22,625 nt of DNA, taken from positions 1 to 22,625 of the forward strand of contig DASZCR010000145.1 in the NCBI GenBank assembly GCA_035942915.1. Direction: 5' to 3'. Shown here piece by piece: positions 8,191 through 15,040 of this stretch. Under the pieces are notes generated by a model. It was not told the DNA's origin, searched no databases, and was given only the letters and a program-made list of their open reading frames with translations. How positions within the stretch are numbered: position 1 is the first letter of the stretch; the number at the start of each line of letters is the position of its first letter. The stretch is from DASZCR01 sp035942915 (GTDB lineage Bacteria > Acidobacteriota > Blastocatellia > Pyrinomonadales > Pyrinomonadaceae). A program made the position numbers and the translations under genes.

Positions 8191-8877
8191 ATGAAAAACA
8201 TCAGTAGGAGAAGCGTCATGGCGATGCTCGGTACCTCACCGCTGGCCGCTGCCCTTGTGAGCCGCGTTGTGCGCGGTTCCACGCTCGACGGTATCGTCGC
8301 TCCGCAGCCCAAGAAGTGGCGCGAAGTCTCCGGGCGTCAACGCTTCAAAGAGCGTCACCTGCCGGACGTGGCTTTGATAACGCACGAAGGCAAGAAGGTC
8401 AGTTTTTATGAAGACTTGGTGAAGGACAAGATGGTTCTCATCAACTTCATGTATGCGAAGTGCGAAGGCGTCTGTCCCGGCGTCACGTCGAACCTGCTGC
8501 GCGTGCAGAAGGCTCTCGGCGACCGCGTCGGCAAAGATATCTTCATGTACTCCATCACGCTCAAGCCGGAGCAGGACACGCCCGTAGTGCTCAGGAAGTA
8601 TGCCGAGGCGTACAAAGTTCGCAAGGGTTGGACGTTCCTCACGGGCACGGCCGACAACATCGAACTGCTGCGGCGCAAACTCGGTTTCACAGACCCCGAC
8701 CCGGAACTCGATGCCGACAAGACGAACCACATCGGTAACGTCCGCTACGGCAACGAGCCTCTGCAACTGTGGGGCGCGTGTCCCGGTCTGTCGAACGCGA
8801 GCTTTATCGCCGAGTCTCTGCTGTGGCTCGACTGGCCGAAGAACAAAAAAGTGTCGGGGAAAGGAGTTGGTGAATGA
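8191..8877 (+). CDS. SCO1/SenC-family copper chaperone / thiol protein
   Basis: A 228-residue thioredoxin-fold protein. The copper/thiol motif CEGVCP gives C91 and C95, and the conserved distal histidine is H180 (TNHIGNVRYG), so all three ligands typical of SCO proteins are present. The N-terminus (ISRRSVMAMLG, Arg 6-7, then a short hydrophobic run ending near residue 24) looks like a Tat or Sec export signal or anchor. SCO proteins deliver copper to CuA of cytochrome oxidase or other cuproenzymes; here the neighbour is a multicopper oxidase 40 bp upstream, so that enzyme is the obvious client (inference). The SD is AAAGGA about 11 nt upstream of the ATG. The stop overlaps the next start (ATGA). 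Confidence 0.88.
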   Translation: MKNISRRSVMAMLGTSPLAAALVSRVVRGSTLDGIVAPQPKKWREVSGRQRFKERHLPDVALITHEGKKVSFYEDLVKDKMVLINFMYAKCEGVCPGVTSNLLRVQKALGDRVGKDIFMYSITLKPEQDTPVVLRKYAEAYKVRKGWTFLTGTADNIELLRRKLGFTDPDPELDADKTNHIGNVRYGNEPLQLWGACPGLSNASFIAESLLWLDWPKNKKVSGKGVGE

Positions 8878-9875
8878 AGAGAAAGTTTCAAATAGCAGAA
8901 GTCTCGCGCCGCGCGCTCATGCTGGCGGCCGTCGCTCTCGTCTCGCCTGCGGCCTTGTCGGCTCAAACCGCCACGCAGGAAAAGACCATCGCCCCTGAGA
9001 CTTCGCCGACGGTTATCAGCGGCGAGACGCAGGTTGAACCGGCCGCTATCGACTCGTCGGCTTCGACCGATGTCGGCATCGGCGCAGGCCCGACCAACAT
9101 CGCCAGCGACGCCTCCGGCAACCTCTGGGTGACGCTTCAGTTCAGCAATGTCGTCATCAAGATGGGCGGCGGCGGCGACGTTATCGGCAAATACAGAGTC
9201 GGCAACAACCCGACCGGCATCGTCGCAGGCAACAACGTCTGGGTCGCCAACAACGACGACAACACGGTCTCCAAACTGGGTCTCGACGGCCTGTTGCTCG
9301 GCACGTACAAGTCGGGCGGCGAAGGCCCGACGGCGCTCCTCCTGAGCGGCAAGCTCGTCTGGGTTGCCAACGAGCGCAGCCACACCGTGACGAGGATGAC
9401 GATTGACGGCACGTTTGTCGGCAGCACGACTGTGGGCAAGCGTCCGACGGCGCTGACGCTTGACGCGGCGGGCAACGTCTGGGTAGCAAACAACAATTCG
9501 AACACCGTGACGAAGCTTTCGCCTGCGGGCGAGGTGCTCGGCACTTACACGGTCGGGCGCGGCCCCTTCGGCGTCGTCGCCGTCGGCACGGATGTTTTCG
9601 TTTCGTGCTTCTTCGACGGGATTGTCCTGAGGCTCAACGGCAGCACCGGCGAGGTGGTCAACAAGATTGCGGTCGGCGACGGCCCTTCCGGTCTGGCCTC
9701 CTACGGCAAGTACTATCTGGTCGCCAATAACGGCAGCAACACCGTCACGGTCTTCACGGAAGACGGCACGGTAGTGACGACGCTGCGAGTCGGCAGAAGC
9801 CCGCTTTACGTGACGGCCAATGCCTACGGCTACTGGATACCCAACACCGGCAGCGGCACGGTTTCGCGTCGCTAA
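8874..9875 (+). CDS. Secreted seven-repeat YVTN/NHL-type beta-propeller
   Basis: A 333-residue exported protein. After a signal peptide (basic start, SRRALMLAAVALVSPAALSAQ, cleavage probably after residue 29-31) come seven repeats of about 40 residues, each built on G-x-x-P-T-x-x ... (V/L)WVANN-x-x-NTV-x-K-x-x-x-(D/A)G, and the seventh ends early. That number and the truncated last blade fit a closed seven-bladed propeller whose last strand comes from the N-terminus. It starts inside the SCO1 stop (ATGA, 4-nt overlap), so it is translationally coupled to it. Propellers of this type bind ligands or proteins, and virginiamycin B lyase uses the same fold; no catalytic residue can be assigned here. 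A role beside the multicopper oxidase is inferred only from the operon. Confidence 0.85.
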   Translation: MKRKFQIAEVSRRALMLAAVALVSPAALSAQTATQEKTIAPETSPTVISGETQVEPAAIDSSASTDVGIGAGPTNIASDASGNLWVTLQFSNVVIKMGGGGDVIGKYRVGNNPTGIVAGNNVWVANNDDNTVSKLGLDGLLLGTYKSGGEGPTALLLSGKLVWVANERSHTVTRMTIDGTFVGSTTVGKRPTALTLDAAGNVWVANNNSNTVTKLSPAGEVLGTYTVGRGPFGVVAVGTDVFVSCFFDGIVLRLNGSTGEVVNKIAVGDGPSGLASYGKYYLVANNGSNTVTVFTEDGTVVTTLRVGRSPLYVTANAYGYWIPNTGSGTVSRR

Positions 9876-9900
9876 ACGCGCACCAGAGAGCCGCACACTT

Positions 9901-9970
9901 CACGGCCTCAGCGCCTTCACTCCCGACACCTCGCGTCAGGAGTGAAGGCGCTGAGGCCGTGTCTGTTTTA
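9901..9970 (+). terminator. Very long perfect hairpin terminator of the copper operon
   Basis: Arms at 9901-9923 and 9939-9961 are perfect inverted repeats of 23 bp; after one mismatch a further 3 bp (GAC/GTC) pair inside, leaving a 7-nt loop. GTCTGTTTTA follows on the plus strand, giving a short U-tract. It lies 25 bp after the propeller stop and 50 bp beyond the end of the convergent beta-lactamase gene. Confidence 0.85.
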
Positions 9971-10018
9971 GATGGACAAGAGCGGAGGCGCATCCATGTA
10001 GAGATGGCTCTCGGCGTG

Positions 10019-10996
10019 TCAGGCGTGCGCGTCGTAGGCGGCGCGTGCGAGTTCGGCGATGAGTTTCTCCTGCGCCTTTTCCGATAGCTTCGAGCCGCTC
10101 AGGAGCACGGCTATCGCCAGATGGCCTTTGCCTCCCGGCAGCGTGATGAGGCCGACATCGTTCGTGGTCGAACCGGCTTCGCCCGTGCCCGTCTTGTCTG
10201 CGACGCGCGTGCCCGCCGGGAGGTCGCCGCGCAAACGTCTCGCGCCCGTCGTCGCGCGTTCCATGAAGCCAATCAGCAGGGCGGTTTGCGGCGGTTGCAG
10301 CAGTTCGCCTTTCTGAAGTCGCACCAGCAGTTGCGCAAGGTCTCTGGCCGTGCCCGTGTTCGGTCTGTCTCTGCGCGCTGCAAACTCACGGGTTGAAGAG
10401 TGGATGTCGATGTCCGTGAAACCGAACGAGCGCATCCGTGCGGTCACGACGCCCGCGCCGCCGATGAGTTGAAGCAGCTTGTCGGTCGAGGTGTTGTCAC
10501 TGCGGCGGACGGAGAGGTCGAGCAACTCTGCGACGGTGCGCTCGACGGGTTTGCGCCAGAGGTCTGTATTGGCCTGCGCTCCCGGCGCGGCCTCCTCCGG
10601 CGTGACGCGCACTTTCTGTTCGAGCCGCAGCCGCCCGTCCTCTACCTCCTTCAGCACCGTGATAGCAAGTGGTAGTTTGAAGACGCTGTAGAGAGGCAGC
10701 GCACGCGCGCCCTCAAACGCCACCGTCCGCCCGCTCTCGACGTGAACCACCGCCACGCCGATACGCCCGCCTGCACGCTCGCATAGCTGCCTGAGCCGTT
10801 CAGTTAACTCTTCATCGACGCTCTCGCGCTTCTGCGCCTGAGCCGCGCCGGACGCCTGCGGCTGGCTCGCACCCGGCGCACCCGCGCTACCTTGAAGATT
10901 CTGCGCCGAATGGCCTGACCAGAACAGCCCTGCCGCAACGCCCCCGACTACGACCACGCCGACAAACGCCAAAATTACGACGATAGAAGCTCTCAT
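10019..10996 (-). CDS. Class A serine beta-lactamase with atypical omega loop
   Basis: A 325-residue enzyme expected to hydrolyse beta-lactams in the periplasm. Active-site motifs: SVFK with nucleophile S104 and K107, SDN (166-168) and KTG (268-270). The N-terminus has a hydrophobic anchor (IVVILAFVGVVVVGGVAAGLF) followed by a flexible Gln/Ala/Gly linker to about residue 57, so the domain is probably tethered to the inner membrane. The usual ExxLN of the omega loop is absent; the best general-base candidate is E204 in STREFAARRD, 38 residues after SDN, a spacing more like subclass A2 enzymes. I chose ATG 10996 because GAGGT precedes it; the ATG at 11017 has no SD. Transcribed divergently from the racemase-like gene. 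Confidence 0.85.
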   Translation of the reverse strand: MRASIVVILAFVGVVVVGGVAAGLFWSGHSAQNLQGSAGAPGASQPQASGAAQAQKRESVDEELTERLRQLCERAGGRIGVAVVHVESGRTVAFEGARALPLYSVFKLPLAITVLKEVEDGRLRLEQKVRVTPEEAAPGAQANTDLWRKPVERTVAELLDLSVRRSDNTSTDKLLQLIGGAGVVTARMRSFGFTDIDIHSSTREFAARRDRPNTGTARDLAQLLVRLQKGELLQPPQTALLIGFMERATTGARRLRGDLPAGTRVADKTGTGEAGSTTNDVGLITLPGGKGHLAIAVLLSGSKLSEKAQEKLIAELARAAYDAHA

Positions 10997-11160
10997 CCGC
11001 ACCTCGACTCCCTTCATTTAGTAAACGTCTCGCACGTTTTCAAACTCGTCTGTATGTGACTCGTCGGGAGGATTCCTCTCAAGATAATTTCCGCTTTCGC
11101 CGCTCATAGATTCGCAGCAGAATGTTTCCTAACCGCCGACGGATGAGGCACTATAACGAC

Positions 11161-11856
11161 ATGAAGATTCTCGGAATCGTCGGCGGCATCGCGCCCGAAT
11201 CAACCGTTGAATACTACCGCACGGTCATCGCCTCTTACCGCGCACGCACGGGCGACGGCAGCTATCCGCCCGTCATCATCAACAGCATCGACATGACGCG
11301 GATGCTCAATCTGATAGCGGCCAACAAACTGGCAGAGGTCACGCGCTATCTGCTCGACGAAGTGCGCAGGCTCGCACGCGCCGGGGCGGATTTCGCCTTG
11401 CTCGCTTCCAACACGCCGCACGTCGTCTTCGACGAACTTCGACGCGGCTCGACGCTTCCGCTCATCAGCATCGTCGAAACCGCCTGCGATGCAGCCGCCG
11501 CCATGAAACTGACGAGGGTCGGCCTGTTCGGCACGCGCTTCACCATGCAGGGCAGGTTCTACCCGCAGGTCTTCTCAAGGCGCGGCATCACGCTCGTCCT
11601 GCCCGACGCGGACGAGCAGAGCTACATTCACGAGAAGTACATGGGCGAGTTGGTCAACGGCCTCTTCCTGCCGGAGACACGCGAGGGGTTGCTCTCGATA
11701 GTCGAGCGGCTCAAGCAGCAGGAGGCCATCGAAGGGCTGCTGCTCGGCGGGACGGAACTGCCGCTTATCCTGCGCGATGCGTCAGACCAATCAATTCCCT
11801 TCCTCGACACGGCGCGGATTCACGCCGAAGAGGCGGTGACGCGAATGTTGTCTTAG
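11161..11856 (+). CDS. Asp/Glu/hydantoin racemase-family protein lacking both catalytic cysteines
   Basis: A 231-residue cytoplasmic protein with clear amino-acid racemase architecture: MKILGIVGGIAPESTVEYYR at the start, SNTPH (83-87), GLFGTRFTM (121-129) and LLGGTELPL (194-202), ending FLDTARIHAEEAV. Active enzymes use two residues, normally cysteines, placed just before NTxH and inside GCTE. Here these are S83 and G197; the only cysteine, C109, lies elsewhere. Two-base racemisation therefore looks impossible. It may be a ligand-binding or lyase-like relative, or act with a single residue. ATG 11161 matches the family start; an ATG at 11143 would add six residues, and neither has a strong SD. 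Confidence 0.8.
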   Translation: MKILGIVGGIAPESTVEYYRTVIASYRARTGDGSYPPVIINSIDMTRMLNLIAANKLAEVTRYLLDEVRRLARAGADFALLASNTPHVVFDELRRGSTLPLISIVETACDAAAAMKLTRVGLFGTRFTMQGRFYPQVFSRRGITLVLPDADEQSYIHEKYMGELVNGLFLPETREGLLSIVERLKQQEAIEGLLLGGTELPLILRDASDQSIPFLDTARIHAEEAVTRMLS

Positions 11857-11953
11857 CGAATTGTCGAGCATTAAATTTTCGATGCCAATTTTTTGCATTG
11901 ATGTTTATCCCTAATGTATTCAAACAGATAGAAAATCCTGAAAATAAAGTCGG

Positions 11954-11981
11954 TTGACACTCATATGTGCCTGTGTAGAAT
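11954..11981 (+). promoter_or_regulatory. Strong sigma70-type promoter of the candidate small RNA
   Basis: TTGACA (11954-11959) and TAGAAT (11976-11981) are separated by 16 bp; the -35 is consensus and the -10 matches 5 of 6. The roughly 80 bp upstream is markedly AT-rich against a GC-rich genome, as in UP elements. Start of transcription is predicted near 11987. Confidence 0.65.
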
Positions 11982-11986
11982 GACGG

Positions 11987-12100
11987 CAACCGGGCATGCG
12001 GTAAATCCAAATGCCTAAGTAGTTGCTGGGGTGAGGACAGTGACTACGTATAGAGCAGGCGCGAAGGCCCCCAAAGCTGACGCGCCTGTTCGCTTTTCTG
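11987..12100 (+). ncRNA. Candidate small structured RNA (about 110 nt), unknown family
   Basis: Between the racemase-like gene and the convergent pirin gene a consensus promoter is followed directly by three hairpins. H1: GGCAT/ATGCC (11993-11997, 12011-12015) with two further G-C pairs in its loop. H2: a 10-bp stem, 12019-12028 with 12038-12047 (two G-U), loop GGGTGAGGA. H3: CAGGCGCG/CGCGCCTG (12056-12063, 12081-12088), extended by two pairs, followed by TTCGCTTTTCT. The five C's in the H3 loop (12068-12072) could pair with the G's of the H2 loop. An alternative GCAAC/GTTGC pairing (11986-11990, 12022-12026) competes with H2. No downstream gene lies on the same strand, so a free-standing RNA is more likely than a riboswitch. 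No family recognised. Confidence 0.55.
12054..12098 (+). terminator. Intrinsic terminator of the candidate small RNA
   Basis: A GC-rich stem of 8 perfect pairs (12056-12063 with 12081-12088), lengthened by a G-U and an A-U pair, has a 17-nt loop and is followed by TTCGCTTTTCT. The U-tract is interrupted, but the stem is strong. Confidence 0.55.
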
Positions 12101-12122
12101 AGAACAATTTTCCGTCTTCATC

Positions 12123-13052
12123 TCAAGGATAGCGCACGACGACCGGCCGGGAATCCGGCAGCGGGATGACCTCCGTCTCTCCCGGCACAGAGGCGAAACG
12201 TCCAGCCTTCCAGTCCTCCTTTGCCTGCTCGATGCGCTCCCGTGAACTTGAGACGAAGTTCCACCAGATATGTCGAGCGCCGTCGAGCGGCTCGCCTCCG
12301 AGCAGCATCAGACGCGCACGTGTACCGCCTGTCGCACCAAGCACGACGGCCGCGCCCGGTTTGAGGGCGACCAACTGTCCCGCGTCGAAACTTCCTTCCC
12401 CGCCCGTCAACTCGACCGTTCCTTCGACCACGTAGAAGGCGCGCTCCTCGTGCTCTACAGGCACGTCCAGACGCGCCCCGTCTGCAAGCATCACGTCTGC
12501 ATAGAACATCTCGGAGAGCGTCTGAACGGGCGAGCGCACGCCGTAGAGTGCGCCCGCGATGACGCGCACGCGCTTGCCGTCGTCTTCAAGCACGGGCAAC
12601 TCGCTCGACGCGTGATGCGCGAAGGTCGGCTCGGTCTCCTCTGCGCGCGTCAGCAGGGCGACCCATGACTGAATGCCGAAGAGTGCGGAAGCGCCGCCTC
12701 GAAGTTCCGGCGGGGTGCGCTCCGAGTGTGCGATGCCACGGCCTGCGCTCATCCAGTTGACCTCGCCCGGTCTAATCGTCTGCACCGTTCCAAGGCCGTC
12801 CCTGTGCAGCAGTTCGCCGTCGAACAGATAGGTGACGGTGGCGAGGCCGATGTGCGGGTGCGGCGCAACGTCGAGGCCGGAGCCTGCGCGCAGCAGTTCA
12901 GGCCCCATCTGGTCGAGGAAGATAAAGGGGCCGACCATCCGCCGCTTGACCGAGGGCAGCGCGCGGCGGACTCGGAAGCCGTCAACCAACTCGCGCTCTC
13001 TGGTCACGACGAGCGTCTGGACAACTTGACTATCGTTGAAAGGCTCACTCAT
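12123..13052 (-). CDS. Pirin-family bicupin protein
   Basis: A 309-residue pirin: N-terminal cupin with the metal-binding set H65, H67 (HPHIGLATVTYLF), H109 and E111 (GRGIAHSE), all four ligands in the spacing of known pirins, followed by a C-terminal cupin-like domain (residues about 175-285) ending IWWNFVSSS. Pirins bind Fe and act as redox-sensitive regulators, and some open quercetin-like flavonoids; which applies here is unknown. Start ATG 13052 has GGAGGA 4 nt upstream. It converges with the candidate small RNA and is divergent from the LEA-like gene, with a 96-bp shared promoter region. Complete, normal length. Confidence 0.92.
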   Translation of the reverse strand: MSEPFNDSQVVQTLVVTRERELVDGFRVRRALPSVKRRMVGPFIFLDQMGPELLRAGSGLDVAPHPHIGLATVTYLFDGELLHRDGLGTVQTIRPGEVNWMSAGRGIAHSERTPPELRGGASALFGIQSWVALLTRAEETEPTFAHHASSELPVLEDDGKRVRVIAGALYGVRSPVQTLSEMFYADVMLADGARLDVPVEHEERAFYVVEGTVELTGGEGSFDAGQLVALKPGAAVVLGATGGTRARLMLLGGEPLDGARHIWWNFVSSSRERIEQAKEDWKAGRFASVPGETEVIPLPDSRPVVVRYP

Positions 13053-13148
13053 CTTTCCTCCCTGTGCGTCGCTCTGGCATCGTGTTTGCTTATCTTGAAA
13101 ACGGACGTAAAAAATGGCTGCTTACACTACACAAAGGAGTGCATCGAG

Positions 13149-13847
13149 ATGCGTAAGTATTTTTTGACCGCCCTCTGCGCCTTCGCTCTCACCGCCGCCT
13201 CGGCCGTGCAAACAGCTTCGGCACAGCAAAATAGCACGAGCGCGAGTCAGGACAAGAGCGTCGCCGACAAAACTGTCGAGAAGACGAAAGAAGTAGGACA
13301 GGAGGTCGGCGACAAGGCCGAACAGGTGGGCGACAAGACTGTGAAGGGCGCAAAGGCCGCCGGACGCGAGACGAAAAAGGCCGGGCGCGAGGCTGCCGAT
13401 AAGGCCGAAGACGTGGGCGGCAAAGCCAAGGACGTAGGCAGCGAAGCCGCCGACAAAGTGGAAGACGCCGGTGATAAGGCCAAGGACTTAGGCGCGGCGG
13501 CCGCAGACAAGGCTGGCGACGCGAAGGACGCCACCGCCAGAGGCGCGAAGAAGGTCGGCAAGGAAGCGAAGACCGTCGGCAAGGAAGCCGCTGACAAGAC
13601 CGAAGACGCGGCGGATGCGACGGTCAGCGGCGCGAAGACCGTCGGCAACGAGGTCGGCGACAAGGCTGAGGATGCGGCCGGTCAAGCGGCGAAGGGCGCG
13701 CGCGTGGCCGGACGCGGTGCGAAGGCTGTCGGTGCGGAAGCGGCCGACAAGGCTGAAGACGCGGGCGATAAGAGCGTCAAAGCCGCGAAGAAGACCGGCA
13801 ACTGGTTCAGTCGCGGTCTCAGGAAGATTGGCAGCGTCTTCAACTAA
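13149..13847 (+). CDS. Exported LEA-like amphipathic repeat protein
   Basis: A 232-residue protein with a clear Sec signal peptide (MRKYFLTALCAFALTAAS..., cleavage near AQTASAQ, residues 19-25). The rest is a long series of imperfect repeats of about 11 residues rich in Lys, Ala, Asp, Glu and Gly, such as AADKAEDAGDKAKD and KTVGNEVGDKAEDA, with no aromatic or cysteine residue until the end. The composition and period match group 3 LEA and apolipoprotein-like helices, which are disordered in water and fold on drying or on membranes. The C-terminus differs: GNWFSRGLRKIGSVFN, an amphipathic basic helix. Probable role: protecting envelope or periplasm under desiccation or osmotic stress (inference). 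AAAGGAG precedes ATG 13149. Confidence 0.8.
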   Translation: MRKYFLTALCAFALTAASAVQTASAQQNSTSASQDKSVADKTVEKTKEVGQEVGDKAEQVGDKTVKGAKAAGRETKKAGREAADKAEDVGGKAKDVGSEAADKVEDAGDKAKDLGAAAADKAGDAKDATARGAKKVGKEAKTVGKEAADKTEDAADATVSGAKTVGNEVGDKAEDAAGQAAKGARVAGRGAKAVGAEAADKAEDAGDKSVKAAKKTGNWFSRGLRKIGSVFN

Positions 13848-13888
13848 ACGAAGACCGGGCATCAGACATCACAGTTTGCACTCGAAGG

Positions 13889-13923
13889 GGCGCGGCTCTG
13901 AAAGAGAGTCGCGCCTCTTTTTC
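13889..13923 (+). terminator. Intrinsic terminator of the LEA-like gene
   Basis: An 11-bp stem (13889-13899 with 13905-13915, one G-U pair) with a 5-nt GAAAG loop is followed by TCTTTTT. It lies 41 bp after the stop codon. Confidence 0.88.
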
Positions 13924-13980
13924 GTCTGACGATTGAACTGTTTGCAAGCAAATTTCGCGCGCGGATATACTTCGGCCTCA

Positions 13981-14487
13981 ATGAATGAGCACGAGACGGA
14001 GTTTCATAATTAAACGACCGCGAGGATTGTCGCCTTCCTGCGTCGCATCGGCATCGAGGTCAAGAGCGAGCCGCTCAACACACAGACGGTCTTGCCGGGA
14101 ATAGAGCCACGCGGCGGCACACTCTTCGTTAACGAAACGAAACTGAAGTATCCCGGCGACCTTTTACACGAGGCCGGACACCTCGCCATCGTCCCGTCGG
14201 AACGAAGGAACGGCTTGACGGGCAACGTCGGCCAGAAAGCTTACGAAGAGATGTCTGCCATCGCTTGGTCTTATGCGGCGGCCGTGCATCTCGACCTGCA
14301 CCGGGCCGTCGTCTTTCACCGGGAAGGCTATCGCGGCGGCAGCCAGTCGTTGATTGAGAATTTCAGCAGCGGGCATGACATCGGCGTCGCAACTCTGGAA
14401 TGGCTCGGTCTGACTTGCGAAGCGAAGACGGCGAGGACAAAAGGAGTCGAGCCATACCCGCAGATGCTCAAGTGGATGGTTGATTAG
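13981..14487 (+). pseudogene. Conserved HEAGH-motif protein interrupted by an in-frame TAA
   Basis: The frame reads MNEHETEFHN, then TAA at 14011-14013, then continues open to the stop at 14487 with well-behaved protein sequence: TTARIVAFLRRIGIEVKSEPL, KYPGDLLHEAGHLAIVP, AIAWSYAAAVHLDL. HEAGH (H at 14167) is a zincin-type HExxH, so a metalloprotease-like or metal-binding protein is possible; I know this only as an uncharacterised conserved family. There is no ATG, GTG or TTG in frame between the stop and TTG 14092, which would remove about 26 residues of plausible domain. So either the gene is broken by one base change, the stop is read through, the TAA is a sequence error, or a short form starts at TTG 14092. 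No SD precedes 13981. Confidence 0.6.
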
Positions 14488-14505
14488 AGGCACAGACGAA
14501 AGCTC

Positions 14506-14823
14506 ATGCAATGGCTCTATCTCATCGCGGCGATTCTGGGAACCGTCCTCCCGCTCTCTCAACTCTTTCCCTTTATCGCGGCGCACGGGTTCGACGTGCC
14601 GCTCCTCTTTCGAGAGCTTTTCCAGAACCACGTCTCTGCTTTCTTCGGCCTCGACGTTATCATCTCGTCTCTGGTCTTGTGGCTCTTCGTCTTCTCCGAA
14701 GGGCGACGACGCGGGATGCGCCACCTCTGGCTCTACGTGTTGTGTAATCTGTTGGTCGGCGTCTCTCTGGCTTTGCCGCTCTTTCTCTTCTTCCGCGAAC
14801 GTCGCATCGATGACGCGCGTTGA
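14506..14823 (+). CDS. DUF2834-type small membrane protein
   Basis: A 105-residue protein with three or four hydrophobic helices: LYLIAAILGTVLPLSQLFPFI (residues 4-24), a central segment FFGLDVIISSLVLWLFVF, and LWLYVLCNLLVGVSLALPLFLFF. A conserved-looking EGRRRGMRHLW loop lies between the second and third. Pattern, length and motif match the DUF2834 family; its function is unknown. It begins 18 bp after the HEAGH gene, probably on the same transcript, with only a weak SD before ATG 14506. It ends in a basic RERRIDDAR tail. Confidence 0.8.
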   Translation: MQWLYLIAAILGTVLPLSQLFPFIAAHGFDVPLLFRELFQNHVSAFFGLDVIISSLVLWLFVFSEGRRRGMRHLWLYVLCNLLVGVSLALPLFLFFRERRIDDAR

Positions 14824-14841
14824 GGCCTGCGGATTAAACTC

Positions 14842-14870
14842 TTGACATAAACGTGACGCGGACATACATT
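14842..14870 (+). promoter_or_regulatory. Candidate promoter for the phosphoesterase/barrel operon
   Basis: TTGACA (14842-14847) and TACATT (14865-14870) are separated by 17 bp, 170 nt upstream of the phosphoesterase ATG. A second TTGACA near 14921 has no acceptable -10. Confidence 0.45.
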
Positions 14871-15040
14871 CGCACACAACTTACAAGCTCTTCAGCATCA
14901 GTTTGTGCAGGAAGATTCCTGTTGACACGTCGCATCCATTTCACCTCTCACGACGATAACAAGCCTTAACCCCTCGGTTGCTCTGAAACGGATAGACAGT
15001 CTCCATAATCGCATCCCGCCCGCACACAAAGGAGCAGCTT

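Noticed and set aside
6162..8312. 716-codon minus-strand open frame opposite the multicopper oxidase
   Set aside because: High GC keeps the antisense frame open; composition is Arg/Val/Glu-rich without motifs, and the plus strand carries all four copper motifs and an SD.
8745..9896. 383-codon minus-strand open frame opposite the propeller gene
   Set aside because: Its apparent repeats simply mirror the propeller repeats on the plus strand; no signal or domain of its own.
11987..12100. Riboswitch controlling a neighbouring gene
   Set aside because: No plus-strand gene follows; pirin is on the other strand and converges. The sequence does not match riboswitch consensus patterns I know.
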